A stretch of DNA of 64,000 nucleotides from Paratinospora sagittata. Its lineage: Eukaryota; Streptophyta; Magnoliopsida; Ranunculales; Menispermaceae. A program made the translations under genes and the position numbers. Where the stretch lies: positions 43,659,224 through 43,723,223 of the forward strand of contig CM069597.1 in the NCBI GenBank assembly GCA_035771175.1, in the 5' to 3' direction. The notes beneath the pieces were generated by a model. The model was given only the letters and a program-made list of their open reading frames with translations, searched no databases and had not been told where the DNA came from. The first letter of the stretch is position 1; the number at the start of each line of letters is the position of its first letter. Positions 34,284-44,708 of the stretch are shown here, in pieces.

Positions 34284-34360
34284 AGTCTTCCTTCTCTAGA
34301 AAATCCCCTATCCTTTCTTTCTAGATCCGCATGATAGAAGGTCCCTGTGTAAGCCAACTC

Positions 34361-36220
34361 GACCGACCCAACCAACCTGATTGAACCAAACACAGCCCGA
34401 TGGGTTGCATTGGGTTGGGTTCTAAAATTTGAACCCGAACAGTTTGGAGGGATGACACCCTTGGAACCCAACCTAACTCGAATCGAATCGAATCGAACCT
34501 AACATTAACCCTTAAATCTCTTATTCTCTAAAGCCACCAAATCGCGAAACTAACAAAACCACCAAAGTCTCAAACTCAAATCGCAATCTTTTGGGCATTG
34601 TGCATAGAATCTCTCAAACCTTCTTCTTTATTTGTATTTCTTATTTTTCCTAGAATTTTTTTTTTCTTCTAAAGTCCAAGCTATCTTCTTGGAAAAAAAT
34701 AGTTCAAGTTATCTCAACCCGAATGACCAACCCAACCCAATCCAACCCATAGTCATGTGATACAATTGTGATTAATATTGATAGTACTGAGTCTTCAAAA
34801 TTATCTTATATACAACACATTCATCTAACACAATTCTTACAACCATTATTTGATTTAGAAATTATTAATTTAAATAAAAAATCATATTAGAATTCTCTTA
34901 GAAATGATATACAACAAATTTCAAATTTGTTTACTAAAGCCATAATCATTTCAACATAAGTATATACCAAATTATAAATATGCTGAATTGAGTTTTAATT
35001 GTTTGATGAGATACTCAACTTGAAATATTTTTAAAGCCTTTTAAGTGTTTCACTGTAATAAAAAAGTATATATAATTAAGAAAAATAAAAGTTGAATTCA
35101 AACTATTCAAAAATCTAAAACAACACTTACAAAATTTTGATTCAACAATTAAACAATTGTTAAACAAAAAAAGTAGATATCGAGTACAACATAAAATTTT
35201 AAATAAAAGAGTAAAATTGGAGAATGAGAAAAGTTATTTGTACACACACAATAATAAATAAAGGCATGTGTAAAACTGCTTAATTACAAAATCCTTCACA
35301 TATTTCTTTAGATGCAACTTGCTTACAAAATGTTATATTGTTAAACACAAATAAGAAATTAAATAATTCCAAAAAAAAAAGAGAATGTTTGCCAAAAGTG
35401 AAGTAAAAATTCAATGTAGACAGTTGGTCTATTGCCTGTCTTCTCATCTTCATCTTGCACAAAATTTGTTTACTATCAATGGTCTTTCCATAACTTTGGC
35501 ATCTGACTCAATTGAGATTTCATTAATCTCAAGAAAAAAGAAGCAAATAAAGAGTCAAATAACAACAAAGGCAAGATCTAAGATGAAGAAAAAAAAAATA
35601 CTTATTCCATGATGCAAAAAAAAAAAAAAAAAAAAACTACTTATTTGAACCTTGGTCTTTAGTAAATTACTAAGCTTATGTGAATTGTGATTCTCAGTTG
35701 AGATCCCAAAGCTTCTCCAACCAAACATAATAGTAAATGTAAAATCAAATGAGTAAGTACCAATGTAATAACACTTCTAAAACCAAAAGCTGTGAAAAGA
35801 AATAGCAGAAGCTGTGACAAGAACAAGAGAAATTTTATGTTTATCTAAATTAGAACATTGATTTATGAAAACATAAATTTGCAGGCAAGAGTTGTTGAAA
35901 CATATATAGGCCTTGTTTGGTAAAACTTATGCTTATAACTTTTAGCTTTTGGAAAAGTGATTACTACAAAAGTGATTTTTTTAAAAAGTTATTTCCACCA
36001 TGTTTGGTGAATTAGAGAAAAACTGATTTTGAAAATTATAAAACTGTTTGTTTAAACTTTACATAAGTGCTTCTCTCATTAATTGACAAATTTGAGGGTA
36101 TTATCGTTACTATTTTTTAAATCGTAGAAGCTGAAGTCGAGAAGCTGGTAGTAGACAACTTCTCCAAATAACAAAAAAAATTGTAATTTTGAGCTGTTAG
36201 CTTTTTTTTTCAAACTACTC
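34361..36220. other. 1.86 kb segment retained near copy C, deleted at this point in units 1 and 2
   Basis: Noncoding. It starts with AACCC-rich DNA of hAT-end type (34361-34495, including GGGATGACACCCTT) and a second patch at 34720-34750. Then comes AT-rich DNA that is found in units 1 and 2 only at another location (9376-10860). The ends share ACTC, which suggests microhomology-mediated loss in the ancestor of units 1 and 2. Confidence 0.7.
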
Positions 36221-36283
36221 TTTTTGCAGATTTTGCTTCAGAAACGGTTGAGTAGTTGCAGAGAAGTGGTGTCAAACAGGGCC
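35909..36283. mobile_element. Harbinger/Tourist-like MITE, copy beside CYP98A copy C
   Basis: Diverged copy of the 10557 element, with GGCCTTGTTTGG and CAAACAGGGCC ends and ATA flanks. Confidence 0.7.
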
Positions 36284-37255
36284 ATAGAATCACCGAATCT
36301 TGTTCTTTGTAAACTTTAAGAATTTGAACCAAATGGAAACATAACATCATAATCATGTCTTAACAAATCAGATTTTTGAAAGAGCTAATTTTTTAGTTGT
36401 GACATAATGGGATTCTAATGATTCTAACACAACTCTCTGATATTGTTTTTTCTTTGTGTGAGGCCTAACGCAACATCTATCAGAGTTCTATTCAAAACAA
36501 GGTGTGCGAGAAGTGAGGCTAAAATGTGCGCGTCATGTGGAAGTTGGGATGCAAACTCTTTCATTTTATATATCTTTTTTAAAATTATTTTAGATACTAT
36601 TTGGTGGTTTATTAGGAAAATACCTTTAATGTTTTGATTTTTTTTCTTCAGTTTAACATTGAGAAAGAGTGGGTAATTTTAGAATTTTTAGAAAAGGTGA
36701 CACACAGTGAATTAAGAGGTTTTGGCTTTATAAATAGTATATATAGACTTATATTATTTCTAGAGCTATATTTGTTTTATTTTTTTGAATTGTAGATAAA
36801 TAAGGCATTATTTTTCTCCAAATTTAATTCTCTTAGACCTTTCAATGACTTGAGATTTTATAAAATTTAATAGAATCTTAGATTGAAGAGGTATTTGACG
36901 CACCCTATTCATTTTATTAATGTGGCACACTGGTTCGTGATCCAAAAACTAAAATATAATTTAAAAATTAAAAACTCAAAAAAAAAAAAACATTTTGTCA
37001 ACATATTTATTTTGTAAATTATAAGAAACTGTTTTTGTTTCAACTAACCAATCGTATTTTTTGTATTTTCAAACTTTCAAATATAAAAAATTGTATTCAA
37101 ATTTTCAAAATTTTTAATCATAAATCATAATCCATCAAGGTGTGCAATTTAACATAACACCTCCAGTCTACCTTATCAGTTAGAGAAGAATTGTTTTTAT
37201 TATTATGACTTATTTTTTAATTTTAATTTTATTTATTTAATTTTTGGGTGTTAAG

Positions 37256-37265
37256 TGGTTTTGGG
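37256..37265 (+). other. Empty insertion site of the Mutator-like element
   Basis: TGGTTTTGGG occurs once here. The paralogous position has it on both sides of the element at 41112-42097 (41102-41111 and, with one change, 42098-42107). Confidence 0.85.
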
Positions 37266-37361
37266 TAGGTGACTTGGGCAGCATAGCAATATACACTCAA
37301 AGAGCGTGGGATAACATGAGATTTGACTAAATATAATTCAAATTTTATGTTTGGAGCTAAG

Positions 37362-37421
37362 GTGAGATGAGATAAAAATAATCTCATCTCACTGTTTTAT
37401 CCCATTCCAATGGGATAAAAC
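37362..37421. repeat. Two adjacent perfect hairpins
   Basis: First hairpin: 12 bp arms GTGAGATGAGAT at 37362-37373 and their complement at 37381-37392, loop 7. Second: 13 bp arms at 37394-37406 and 37409-37421, loop 2. The paralogous flank near 42130-42215 lacks them, so they probably belong to a small insertion. Confidence 0.7.
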
Positions 37422-37625
37422 ATCTCCACCAAACCTTCTACATGGCAAGTAAGATGATAAGGCACAAAGTTTGGTGATCTTCATTGTTTATTAGTAGTCT
37501 TTCAACTCATCCTTCTACAATTACGTGCCCATGACCTCCTTGAAAACATACTTGAATTAGCTCAAGCTCCCATTTAATACACACTCTGTTACAGAAGAAC
37601 TTGAAACCAAAATGAACAAAAAAAA

Positions 37626-40102
37626 TCACATGTCAACAGCCACACGTTTGTACAAATGTGAAGGCAACCTAGGAGTGGCAACTGCTTGCAGAGGAGTCCT
37701 CATGTAAGTCACCAATCCTGGATTCTCCCCCATGTCGATCTCATGTGGCTTGACCCCCTCCGTCGGAGTCCATCGAAAATGGTGCAACAAGTGCCCCAAC
37801 ATGGAAGTCACCAAGTTGATCCCTACCTGGGCTCCAGGGCATACACGCCGACCAGCCCCGAATGGCAGTAGTCGAAAATCATGGCCCTTCATGTCAACGT
37901 CCTCCTCCATGAACCGCTCAGGCCGATATTCCTGTGGTTCTTTCCACAGGGCCGGGTCTCGGGCTACAGCCCACACGTTTACATGAACTATAGATCCCTT
38001 TGGAATGTCATATCCACCGATCTTAACATTGGCATTTGCTTTGTGTGGTAGCATGAGTGGCGTTGGAGGGTGCAACCGCATTGACTCCTTTGCGATGAAT
38101 TGTAAGTAAGGGAGACTCGAGAAGTCATTCTCGGTCATGACTTTGTCGAGCCCAATAACTCGATCAAGCTCTTCTTGCGCCTTCTCTTGCACTCTTGGGT
38201 TCTTGATTAGCTCTGCCATTGCCCACTCCACTGTTATTGCTGTTGTATCCATGCCCGCGGTAATCATGTCCTACATACATATAATTAATCAATTAGCTTG
38301 TCATGGAACAATAAAGCCATAACTAATGAATAAAAAATAATATATTTGATGCGATCATAAACATTAACATTCCTTCTGATACAATATTAAAAACTACTAG
38401 ATTACTTCAGAGCTCACAGTGAATTGTAAAATGGTATTCTAAGTACAAAAAGTACAAATATATATGCAACTACACTATCATAGATTATGTACCATAGACA
38501 CTGAGACATACGTAAAACATATATGTCCAATGAACATGACAGTCTAGTTGTACATATAGTAGTATTTTTTATAGTTAGAATAATATTTTCCTAATTAATA
38601 AGCAAATATAGATATTAACAACTATATAATTACCCAAAGGAGACCGATGATGGTGTCTTCACTGAGGTCATATTTATGTTGAAGAGTGAGCAATGCATCG
38701 ACAAAGTGTTGCTTTGTGCCTCCATCTTCACGCGCACGAGTGTGCTCTTCCATGATGGCTCGGGTGAGGCGGTCACGACGAGCTCCGTGCTTGGCAAAGG
38801 CTTCTTCTTCAAGCGGGAACATCCAACGAAGCCAAGGGATGTGTTCGGCCATGGCGAGCGAGGCTCCAAGCTTCAAACCATTGGCTACTATAGCTTTGAA
38901 CTCTTGGCCTTGCTCATCCATTACTCCCTCCGCATTCACAAAGCGCTTTCCAAAGGCAAGCCTTGTTATGTTGTTGAATGCCACAGATCCCAAGTACTTC
39001 TTCACCATCAAGCTCTTGCCTAACTCATCTGCATTACAAATTGTTCATCAAGGTATTAAGGAGTTGCTACATCTTATTATGTGAACGTCAATAGGGCCCA
39101 ATCTGGTTAATGAAATTGAAAAATGCTAAAAATGACATCCAAAGTATCCGTCACCATTCAATTTCAATTACTTCGAAGCATATAATTTGAGGCAATACAA
39201 TAATTTATGTAAGTGATGTATAATTTAATTGTACATTTAACTTTTCCTTTTGTTTTATAGAAAAGTCTCATATTTTTCATTTGCCCTTACATTTATATAA
39301 AAATTAACAGAAAATACTTCTACAATCCAAAAATTAATTCAAAAATTTCAAATCTACCAGAATTATAAAAAAATCTACGAGATTTTCAATCCTATGGCAT
39401 TTCTCTTGTAAAAAGTCTACCAAAATTCTCGAAACTAAGCCTTTTTTAAATTATATGTGGTGAGTTATATAAATATGCTCCTTTCGCATTTAAATTACAA
39501 GTATTATTAATATCTATCTTTTTTAATTATTTCTATCAATTTAATAATAATAAAAATAATAATAAAAAAACAATTTAAGAAGATGTTGGGATCCGATCCA
39601 AACCTGGCTTGGCGCAATCAGTGAAAATCGATTCAACCATGGCGGTGACCTCATCTTCACGAATCGGCCGGAGACTTTCGAGCCGCTTCGGCGTGAACAG
39701 CTCAAGCGTACAAACTTTCCTAACCTTAACATAGTGCGGACCATAATCGGCCCAGATCAGATCCTGACCGTCCCTACTGAACTTCGCGGCCGATCTACTC
39801 CGGTGCCGATTGGCCAATTGCTGATCCTTCTCCTTCAACACTTCCTTCGCCAATTCCGTGTTCGAAACAACCACGTTCAGCGTCGTCCCGAACCACACCG
39901 ACATGATCGGACCGTAGGTCTGAGCCCACTCGGCGAAGCACCGGAACCTCACCGGCTTTATGTCGTACAAGTTTCCGACCACCGGCCACGGACGTGGACC
40001 CGGCGGGAGCTTGAATCTGAGCCGTTGATAGAGTTTGTAGAGAAGGATTGTTAAGATGATCGAACCTGGAATTATTAGGGTGAGATTGAGAGGAGAAGCC
40101 AT
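37626..40102 (-). CDS. CYP98A: CYP98A cytochrome P450 (p-coumaroyl ester 3'-hydroxylase), copy C
   Basis: Minus strand, exons 40102-39604, 39019-38634 and 38270-37626, GT-AG junctions in the same phases as copies A and B, 509 residues. The start MASPLNL is chosen because it aligns with the family N-terminus; an upstream in-frame ATG at 40225 would add 41 unsupported residues. Motifs: LPPGPRPWP hinge, AGMDTT, ExxR, PERF and [12 protein letters not shown] (Cys439). Intron 1 is only 584 bp and lacks the hAT insertions. At sites where A/B are unusual, copy C keeps the family residues ([24 protein letters not shown]). It is thus the best candidate for the ancestral 3'-hydroxylase. Confidence 0.95.
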
Positions 40103-40480
40103 TGTAGAGAAAGTGGCGTGTGTATGATCGAGTTGAGAAGATTGATATTTAAATGAAGAAAGAGTTTGGTGAAGTGGGAAAAGTTGTAAATTTTTGGCTG
40201 TGTTTTTTTCTTCTTTTCTGGTCATACATTTTGATGTTTAAGATCAATCAGGGACGTTGATTGAGTTTTTTGGTTTGGGGAGTTGATGGCTGAGACTTGA
40301 AGATGTTTGAGCTTTTTGTCTGCTAGTCTTGCCCATAGTTGGTGCCAATAGCTTTCGGTTGTAGATGATTCTGTACATCAGAGTGTGATTAGCTATCCAA
40401 CTCCTAGGGAGTATTTTAATTGGGTACCATATCGTTCAAAATTAGTTATAGAATTTTAATTTAGCATTTAAATTAAACAT
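40103..40480 (-). promoter_or_regulatory. 5' flank of CYP98A copy C
   Basis: Roughly the first 100 bp upstream resemble the flank of copies A and B. Beyond that the sequence is different, so copy C has a distinct upstream promoter. I see no clear TATA box. Confidence 0.45.
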
Positions 40481-40741
40481 ATGACTATAAGTCTATATTA
40501 TTTCTAGAATTACATTTTTCTTTTGTTGAATTGTAGATAGAATGCATCATTTTTCTCCAAATCTAATTATCTTATACCTTTTAATGCCTTGAGATTTTAC
40601 AAAGTTTAATAGAATCTTGATTGGAGAGGTATATATCTGATGTTTTCAAGTCATTTTATTAACGTGGCTTCCTTTGCTTAGCATCATCAATGCTATCTAT
40701 TGATAAAACAACCGTAACCTTTTAGAAATTAAGAAGATAAA

Positions 40742-40946
40742 GGCTGTGTTTGGTTCATGATTATAAATTAAAATATAACTTAAAAAATAAAAACTCAAAA
40801 AATAATATTCTTTTATTTTTTTAAAATAATATATATTTTTTATAAATTTAAAAAAATTAATTTTAAATTTTATCTAACTAAATGCGTCTTTTATATTTTT
40901 AAAATTTTTAATATAAAAAATTATATTTGCATCATAAACCAAAACC
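40742..40946. mobile_element. MITE-like element (GTGTTTGG ends)
   Basis: The left end GGCTGTGTTTGGTTCATGATT and the reverse complement of the right end (GGTTTTGGTTTATGATG) are similar. AT-rich interior without ORF. A diverged partner lies near 36930-37140, so it is older than the duplication of the flank. Boundaries are approximate. Confidence 0.45.
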
Positions 40947-41280
40947 TATAGTAAAACTTTCATATATTTAAAGACCCATCAAGGTGCTTGTGGAGCTGTA
41001 GCATTTTAACATAATACCGCCAAGTCTACATTATCAGTTAGAGAAGAATTATTTTTATTTATTACATTATATTTTTTATTTTTTTATTTTTTTGTGTTAA
41101 GTGGTTTTGGGGGACCAATGACATAATTACCCTTCAAAAAAAAAAAAATTTCACAAATACCATCACCTAAAAAATAATGTCACATTTGCCACATTTTACT
41201 GTTCACTGCACAGTCAGCGCACAGTCAGCGAGCCAAATATGCGCCACGTCGACGCGGAGGTGGAATTTTTTTAAGTGGAA

Positions 41281-41311
41281 GGGAAGGCGTCTATTGAAAA
41301 GACGCCTTCCC
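41281..41311. repeat. Palindrome 1 inside Mutator-like element
   Basis: Perfect 12 bp arms GGGAAGGCGTCT and their complement at 41300-41311, loop 7. Same core as palindrome 2. Confidence 0.9.
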
Positions 41312-41903
41312 CTCAAAATTTTTTTTTTTCCTTTCCTTTCTTTTTTCTTTCTTTGGTTCACGGCATGGCACCATGATTTCTTCTCCAGTTAGTAGTGGGT
41401 GATGCAGGGTATACAAAATAGTAGAATTGAAGAAGAAATCCTCTCTTTTTTCAGAATTTGACCTTTTTCTTTATCCTTTGACAAACTTATCTGCTTCTTC
41501 TTCTACATTGTCTACTTTATCGATAACATCTTTTTATCATGATGGTGCTTTCAAGCTTCATAACAATCTGGGAAATGCTATGTTTTTCTGCTGAAGAGCC
41601 CTTGTGATTACAGGCATAGGGTTGCATCGATCTGAGCGATCTCATTTCTATGCATATCGATGGAGGCTTATCTTCTTCTTGATCAGGAGAGGAGTTTGTG
41701 CGTGAATCTAACAGCTTCTTTGTCTGGTACTTTTCTTCTTTGGTTCTTTAATAATTTTGCAGAACTGCTATTGTCCTGGATGCTATGAACACAACACTTA
41801 AAATGTGTTTGAGTGTGATGTGTGAAATACTTTATTTCTAAATCGAATAAGACTATTACGTGTGTGCTCTCCAGTAATGAAAAAATGAAAAAAAAAAATT
41901 TGA

Positions 41904-41940
41904 AACAGAAGGCGTCTTTTAAAAAGACGCCTTCTGTTTA
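41904..41940. repeat. Palindrome 2 inside Mutator-like element
   Basis: Perfect 18 bp arms (41904-41921 and 41923-41940) around a single A. The core is GAAGGCGTCTTTT. Its repeat of the palindrome 1 core suggests a functional or duplicated subterminal motif. Confidence 0.9.
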
Positions 41941-42270
41941 AATTTTTTTTTAAGGGTTTTAAGGGAAGGCGCCTGGCGCTTATTTGGCACGCTGACTGGG
42001 CTATGAACAGTAAATTAGGGCAATCCTGACAATATTTTTGTATGAATGGCATTTGTGAAATAATTTTTTTTTTCAAGGGTAATCATGTAAAAAGTCCTGA
42101 TTTTGGGTGGGTGACTTAGGTAGCATAGCAGTACACTCGAAGTTGGTGAGTGGGGCCCGCAAGGAGTTGGTGGAGGGTAAGTAAGATAATGAGGAGTCAG
42201 TGGCGTCAAGGTCAAACCTTCCGCATGGCAGGTAAGATGATAAAGCACAAGGTTGGTGATCTTCATCAAT

Positions 42271-43870
42271 GCTCTGCCCCGTGGAAAGTAACCGGGAAGC
42301 CACTAACCATAAAAAACCTCTTTCCTACTGGAAAAATCCCATCTAGGAGTCCCTTTAATCACGATGAAACACAGGGACAAACACTAGCAAACAAATGATG
42401 AACAATGATTTAAACTTGAGACCTTGAGCTTGCACTTATCTACTCAACCAACCTAATAATAATGTGTCCTGGGTGCCTCAAATCATGTGCAAATATTATA
42501 AAATAAGTTTGGGTAATTATCAAAATTAAACTGGACCAACAGTTCATTTAAAAACTTTTAAAAAAATAATTCCATAAAAGGACATTATTAAAATAATGAA
42601 TACATGTAATACTATAGATTTGCCAACATCAGAAATTAAATGTAAATGATATATATACAAATTTATGATTACATTGACTTAAAATTATCTACTACTACAT
42701 CAACTCATATGATTCTCCGGCTTGATTAGCTTAAACGTGCATGCAACTTGAAGAAGGAAGTGAAGAAACAAAGGAGCTAGCAGCCTAGCACGTTCACTTC
42801 TTCTCACCCTTCATGATTTCCGATACTATAATGACTAAGTTTTTGGAGAAGACTTACAGCATTTCATGACTTTGACAATGTGGGGAAGAGCTTCTTGCTC
42901 TGATTCAACACTGCCATCTAGAAAAACTTTGAAAGGGTTGCGAACGGTAAGCCCTGATTATCTGTGTATTTCAAGCAAAGATTGGAAGTTGGAAGGGCGA
43001 AAGAAAGACCCGCCATCCAGGGCAAAGATGATTGTAGAAATCTTAAATTACTCCAACACACTCCATCAGCATTCATTTGATCCAAACCTGAAAACAGAAA
43101 ACTTGTAAGTAACCTGAAAATATAGGCGCGTTTGAAATGTAAAATTTGGAGAGAAAAATTGTAACCTGATGTTGGACGAGCAATAACATCTATGACAAGG
43201 CAATGGAATTGAGAGTTAGCCCAATAAAATAAGCATCCATACAAGGCCTTCAATGACTACAGTAACATGCAGCCCGATTAGCAAAAGGATCAAAGGTTAA
43301 CCATTCCACTGGTAGAGTTATGAATCAACCATTCCATTGGATTGGTCGGGTTGGTCAAGTTTCTTGAAATCCGTAATGAACCCATCTATATATGCCAGAG
43401 TGCTAAAGATATTCTACATCGTTCCTTCCCGTTTAAATTGAACATAACAGCAGAATTTACAATATTACACTCAAGGTTCAAGGACAATGTTTACGATGTC
43501 TTCCAAATAATTTTTCAACGCTAAAACTTTGCTAGAGCTGTCTTCATGGGTGCTCTTGTGGCTGCATCAGCTGCTTGTGTGAAAAAGGGTGCAAAATTTT
43601 TCGTCCATAAATTGTTCTCGCTTTATTCTTAATGAATGCTTAATTGAGAAGTAGAAAAATGTACTTGCAACTGTAGAGAAATTTACACTTCCACACACTT
43701 ACAACCATGATTTTAAAATTCAGGAGGTATGATTGAGGAAGTTTTCCTACATGAGGTTAGGCGTAAGCATCACTATAAACCATTCTTATAAGGGTCCCTT
43801 TATCAAGTAACAATTCCAACTTTTCAAAGTACTGAAGATATAAATTTAATATCTGAATATTATTAAAACC
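42271..43870. other. Intergenic, mostly unrecognised
   Basis: AT-rich intergenic DNA. One short minus-strand stretch looks protein-like (see 42868-42950). I recognise nothing else. Confidence 0.5.
42868..42950 (-). pseudogene. Possible exon remnant of an unrecognised gene
   Basis: On the minus strand a short frame reads GLTVRNPFKVFLDG followed by SVESEQEALPHIVKVMKC. It has an AG before it and a GTAAG after it, as an exon would. The same frame upstream reads IIFALDGGSFF but contains stops. I cannot name a family. It is probably a decayed gene fragment. Confidence 0.25.
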
Positions 43871-43871
43871 T

Positions 43872-44120
43872 TTTTTTGTTAGGTATCGACACAATGTCGG
43901 ATGATGCTAGCACAAGGCCCAAGGGAGCGAGCACAGTGGTGGGGGACATGTGGCGCCTAGAGTGGGGACTATGTGAACTAACTATCATGCTCCAACTGCC
44001 ACTTTATTTAAGTGAGAAAACAAACTCCACTTATTTTGCAAAGGGAGAGAATCGAACTCCTATACTCAAGTAAAGGGGGGTTCGAGTGCACACAATTGGA
44101 ACTAGCCAACTGCCAACATT
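43872..44120 (-). mobile_element. tRNA-derived SINE-like element
   Basis: Read on the minus strand it starts GGCAGTTGGCTAGTTCC, has a box-B-like GTTCGATTCTC about 50 bp downstream, and ends in an A-rich tail (AACAAAAAAAGG, 43870-43882 region). The direct repeats at the ends are not convincing. No coding capacity. Confidence 0.5.
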
Positions 44121-44150
44121 AATAAATTATTAGAAACTTAATAGTGCTAG

Positions 44151-44700
44151 TAAGGGTGTAAGTGGTTTAGTAAAAACAGTGAAATTGAACCAAATCAGCG
44201 CATTCGGTTTGGTTCGGGTTGTGGTTTGAGAATTTAAAAATCACATTAACCCAAACCAAACAGACCAAGTTTAATATTATAATTTATGTTAAGTATAGTA
44301 TTCTCGTTACATAAATCTAAATATAGTTCTTGTTTCTTTAAGGAAAGTGCTAAAGTGACATCCATAGCGTATATCACCTTTATACACGATTGGATCGTCT
44401 TGAATCATGTACCAACACATGAATCGAGGCAATCCAACGGTGTATAAATATAATGTATACTATGGATGTACACTTCGGAGGTCAATGCAACATTACTCTT
44501 GTAAAATTAAATGTTTTTGTTATATTGTTGTAAATAATTATTTTTTTACATTTAAAATAAATATTGTTGTATATTAAATGTCTAAGCCGATTAACTCAAA
44601 TCAAACCAAACTGACTTTGTTCGGTTTGGTTTGGTCAAGTGGTTTGTTCGGTTTAGGTTTGAGCTCTAAACATATCCAAACCAAGCCAATGACACCCCTA
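44151..44700. mobile_element. hAT-type MITE with perfect 8 bp target duplication
   Basis: 550 bp. The ends TAAGGGTGTAAGTGG and CCAATGACACCCCTA are near-perfect inverted repeats. They are flanked by AGTGCTAG at 44143-44150 and 44701-44708. The interior near each end is GGTTTGGTTCGGGTT-like, as in the CYP98A intron elements. No ORF. Confidence 0.85.
44353..44474. mobile_element. Small MITE nested in the hAT element
   Basis: Arms AAGTGACATCCATAGCGTAT and its near complement ending ATACTATGGATGTACACTT, with further complementarity inward (TTTATACAC/GTGTATAAA and TTGGA/TCCAA). No ORF. The exact ends and target duplication are unclear. Confidence 0.5.
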
Positions 44701-44708
44701 AGTGCTAG

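Larger units (their letters stand above)
30975..34360. repeat. Partial third array unit
   Basis: Matches positions 1-3396 almost base for base. Visible differences include a shorter AT run at 34275 (9 nt), a T for C near 33520 and a G for A near 34329. Identity to units 1 and 2 stops sharply after the ACTC at 34357-34360. The following 1860 bp are absent from units 1 and 2 at this point. Confidence 0.92.
36539..37600. other. Noncoding 3' flank of CYP98A copy C with duplicated block
   Basis: AT-rich, no gene seen. From about 36740 to 37480 it aligns with 40480-42270 on the other side of copy C, with interruptions, so it is the trace of an older tandem duplication. Confidence 0.65.
41112..42097. 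mobile_element. Mutator-like nonautonomous element with internal palindromes
   Basis: 986 bp. The terminal inverted repeats are GGACCAATGACATAATTACCCTT on the left and GGACTTTTTACATGATTACCCTT read from the right, followed inward by more complementary sequence (TTTCACAAATRCCA). It is flanked by TGGTTTTGGG and TGATTTTGGG, a ~10 bp target duplication that suits the Mutator superfamily. The paralogous empty site is at 37256. No transposase. The interior (41320-41870) looks like ordinary transcribed-gene DNA, for example a T-rich tract ending TTTTGCAG, so a captured gene fragment is possible. Confidence 0.8.
40480..42270. repeat. Older segmental duplicate of 36740-37480
   Basis: Shared landmarks include the TATTATTTCTAGA region, TTTTTCTCCAAAT, GAGATTTTA, GTTAAGTGGTTTTGGG, GGTGACTT with AGCATAGCA, and TTGGTGATCTTCAT. 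The copy is interrupted by the Mutator-like element at 41112. Similarity ends near 42270. Confidence 0.75.

Noticed and set aside
43342..43524. 60-codon plus-strand ORF as a gene
   Set aside because: No motif, no neighbouring exon signals and composition like random intergenic DNA.
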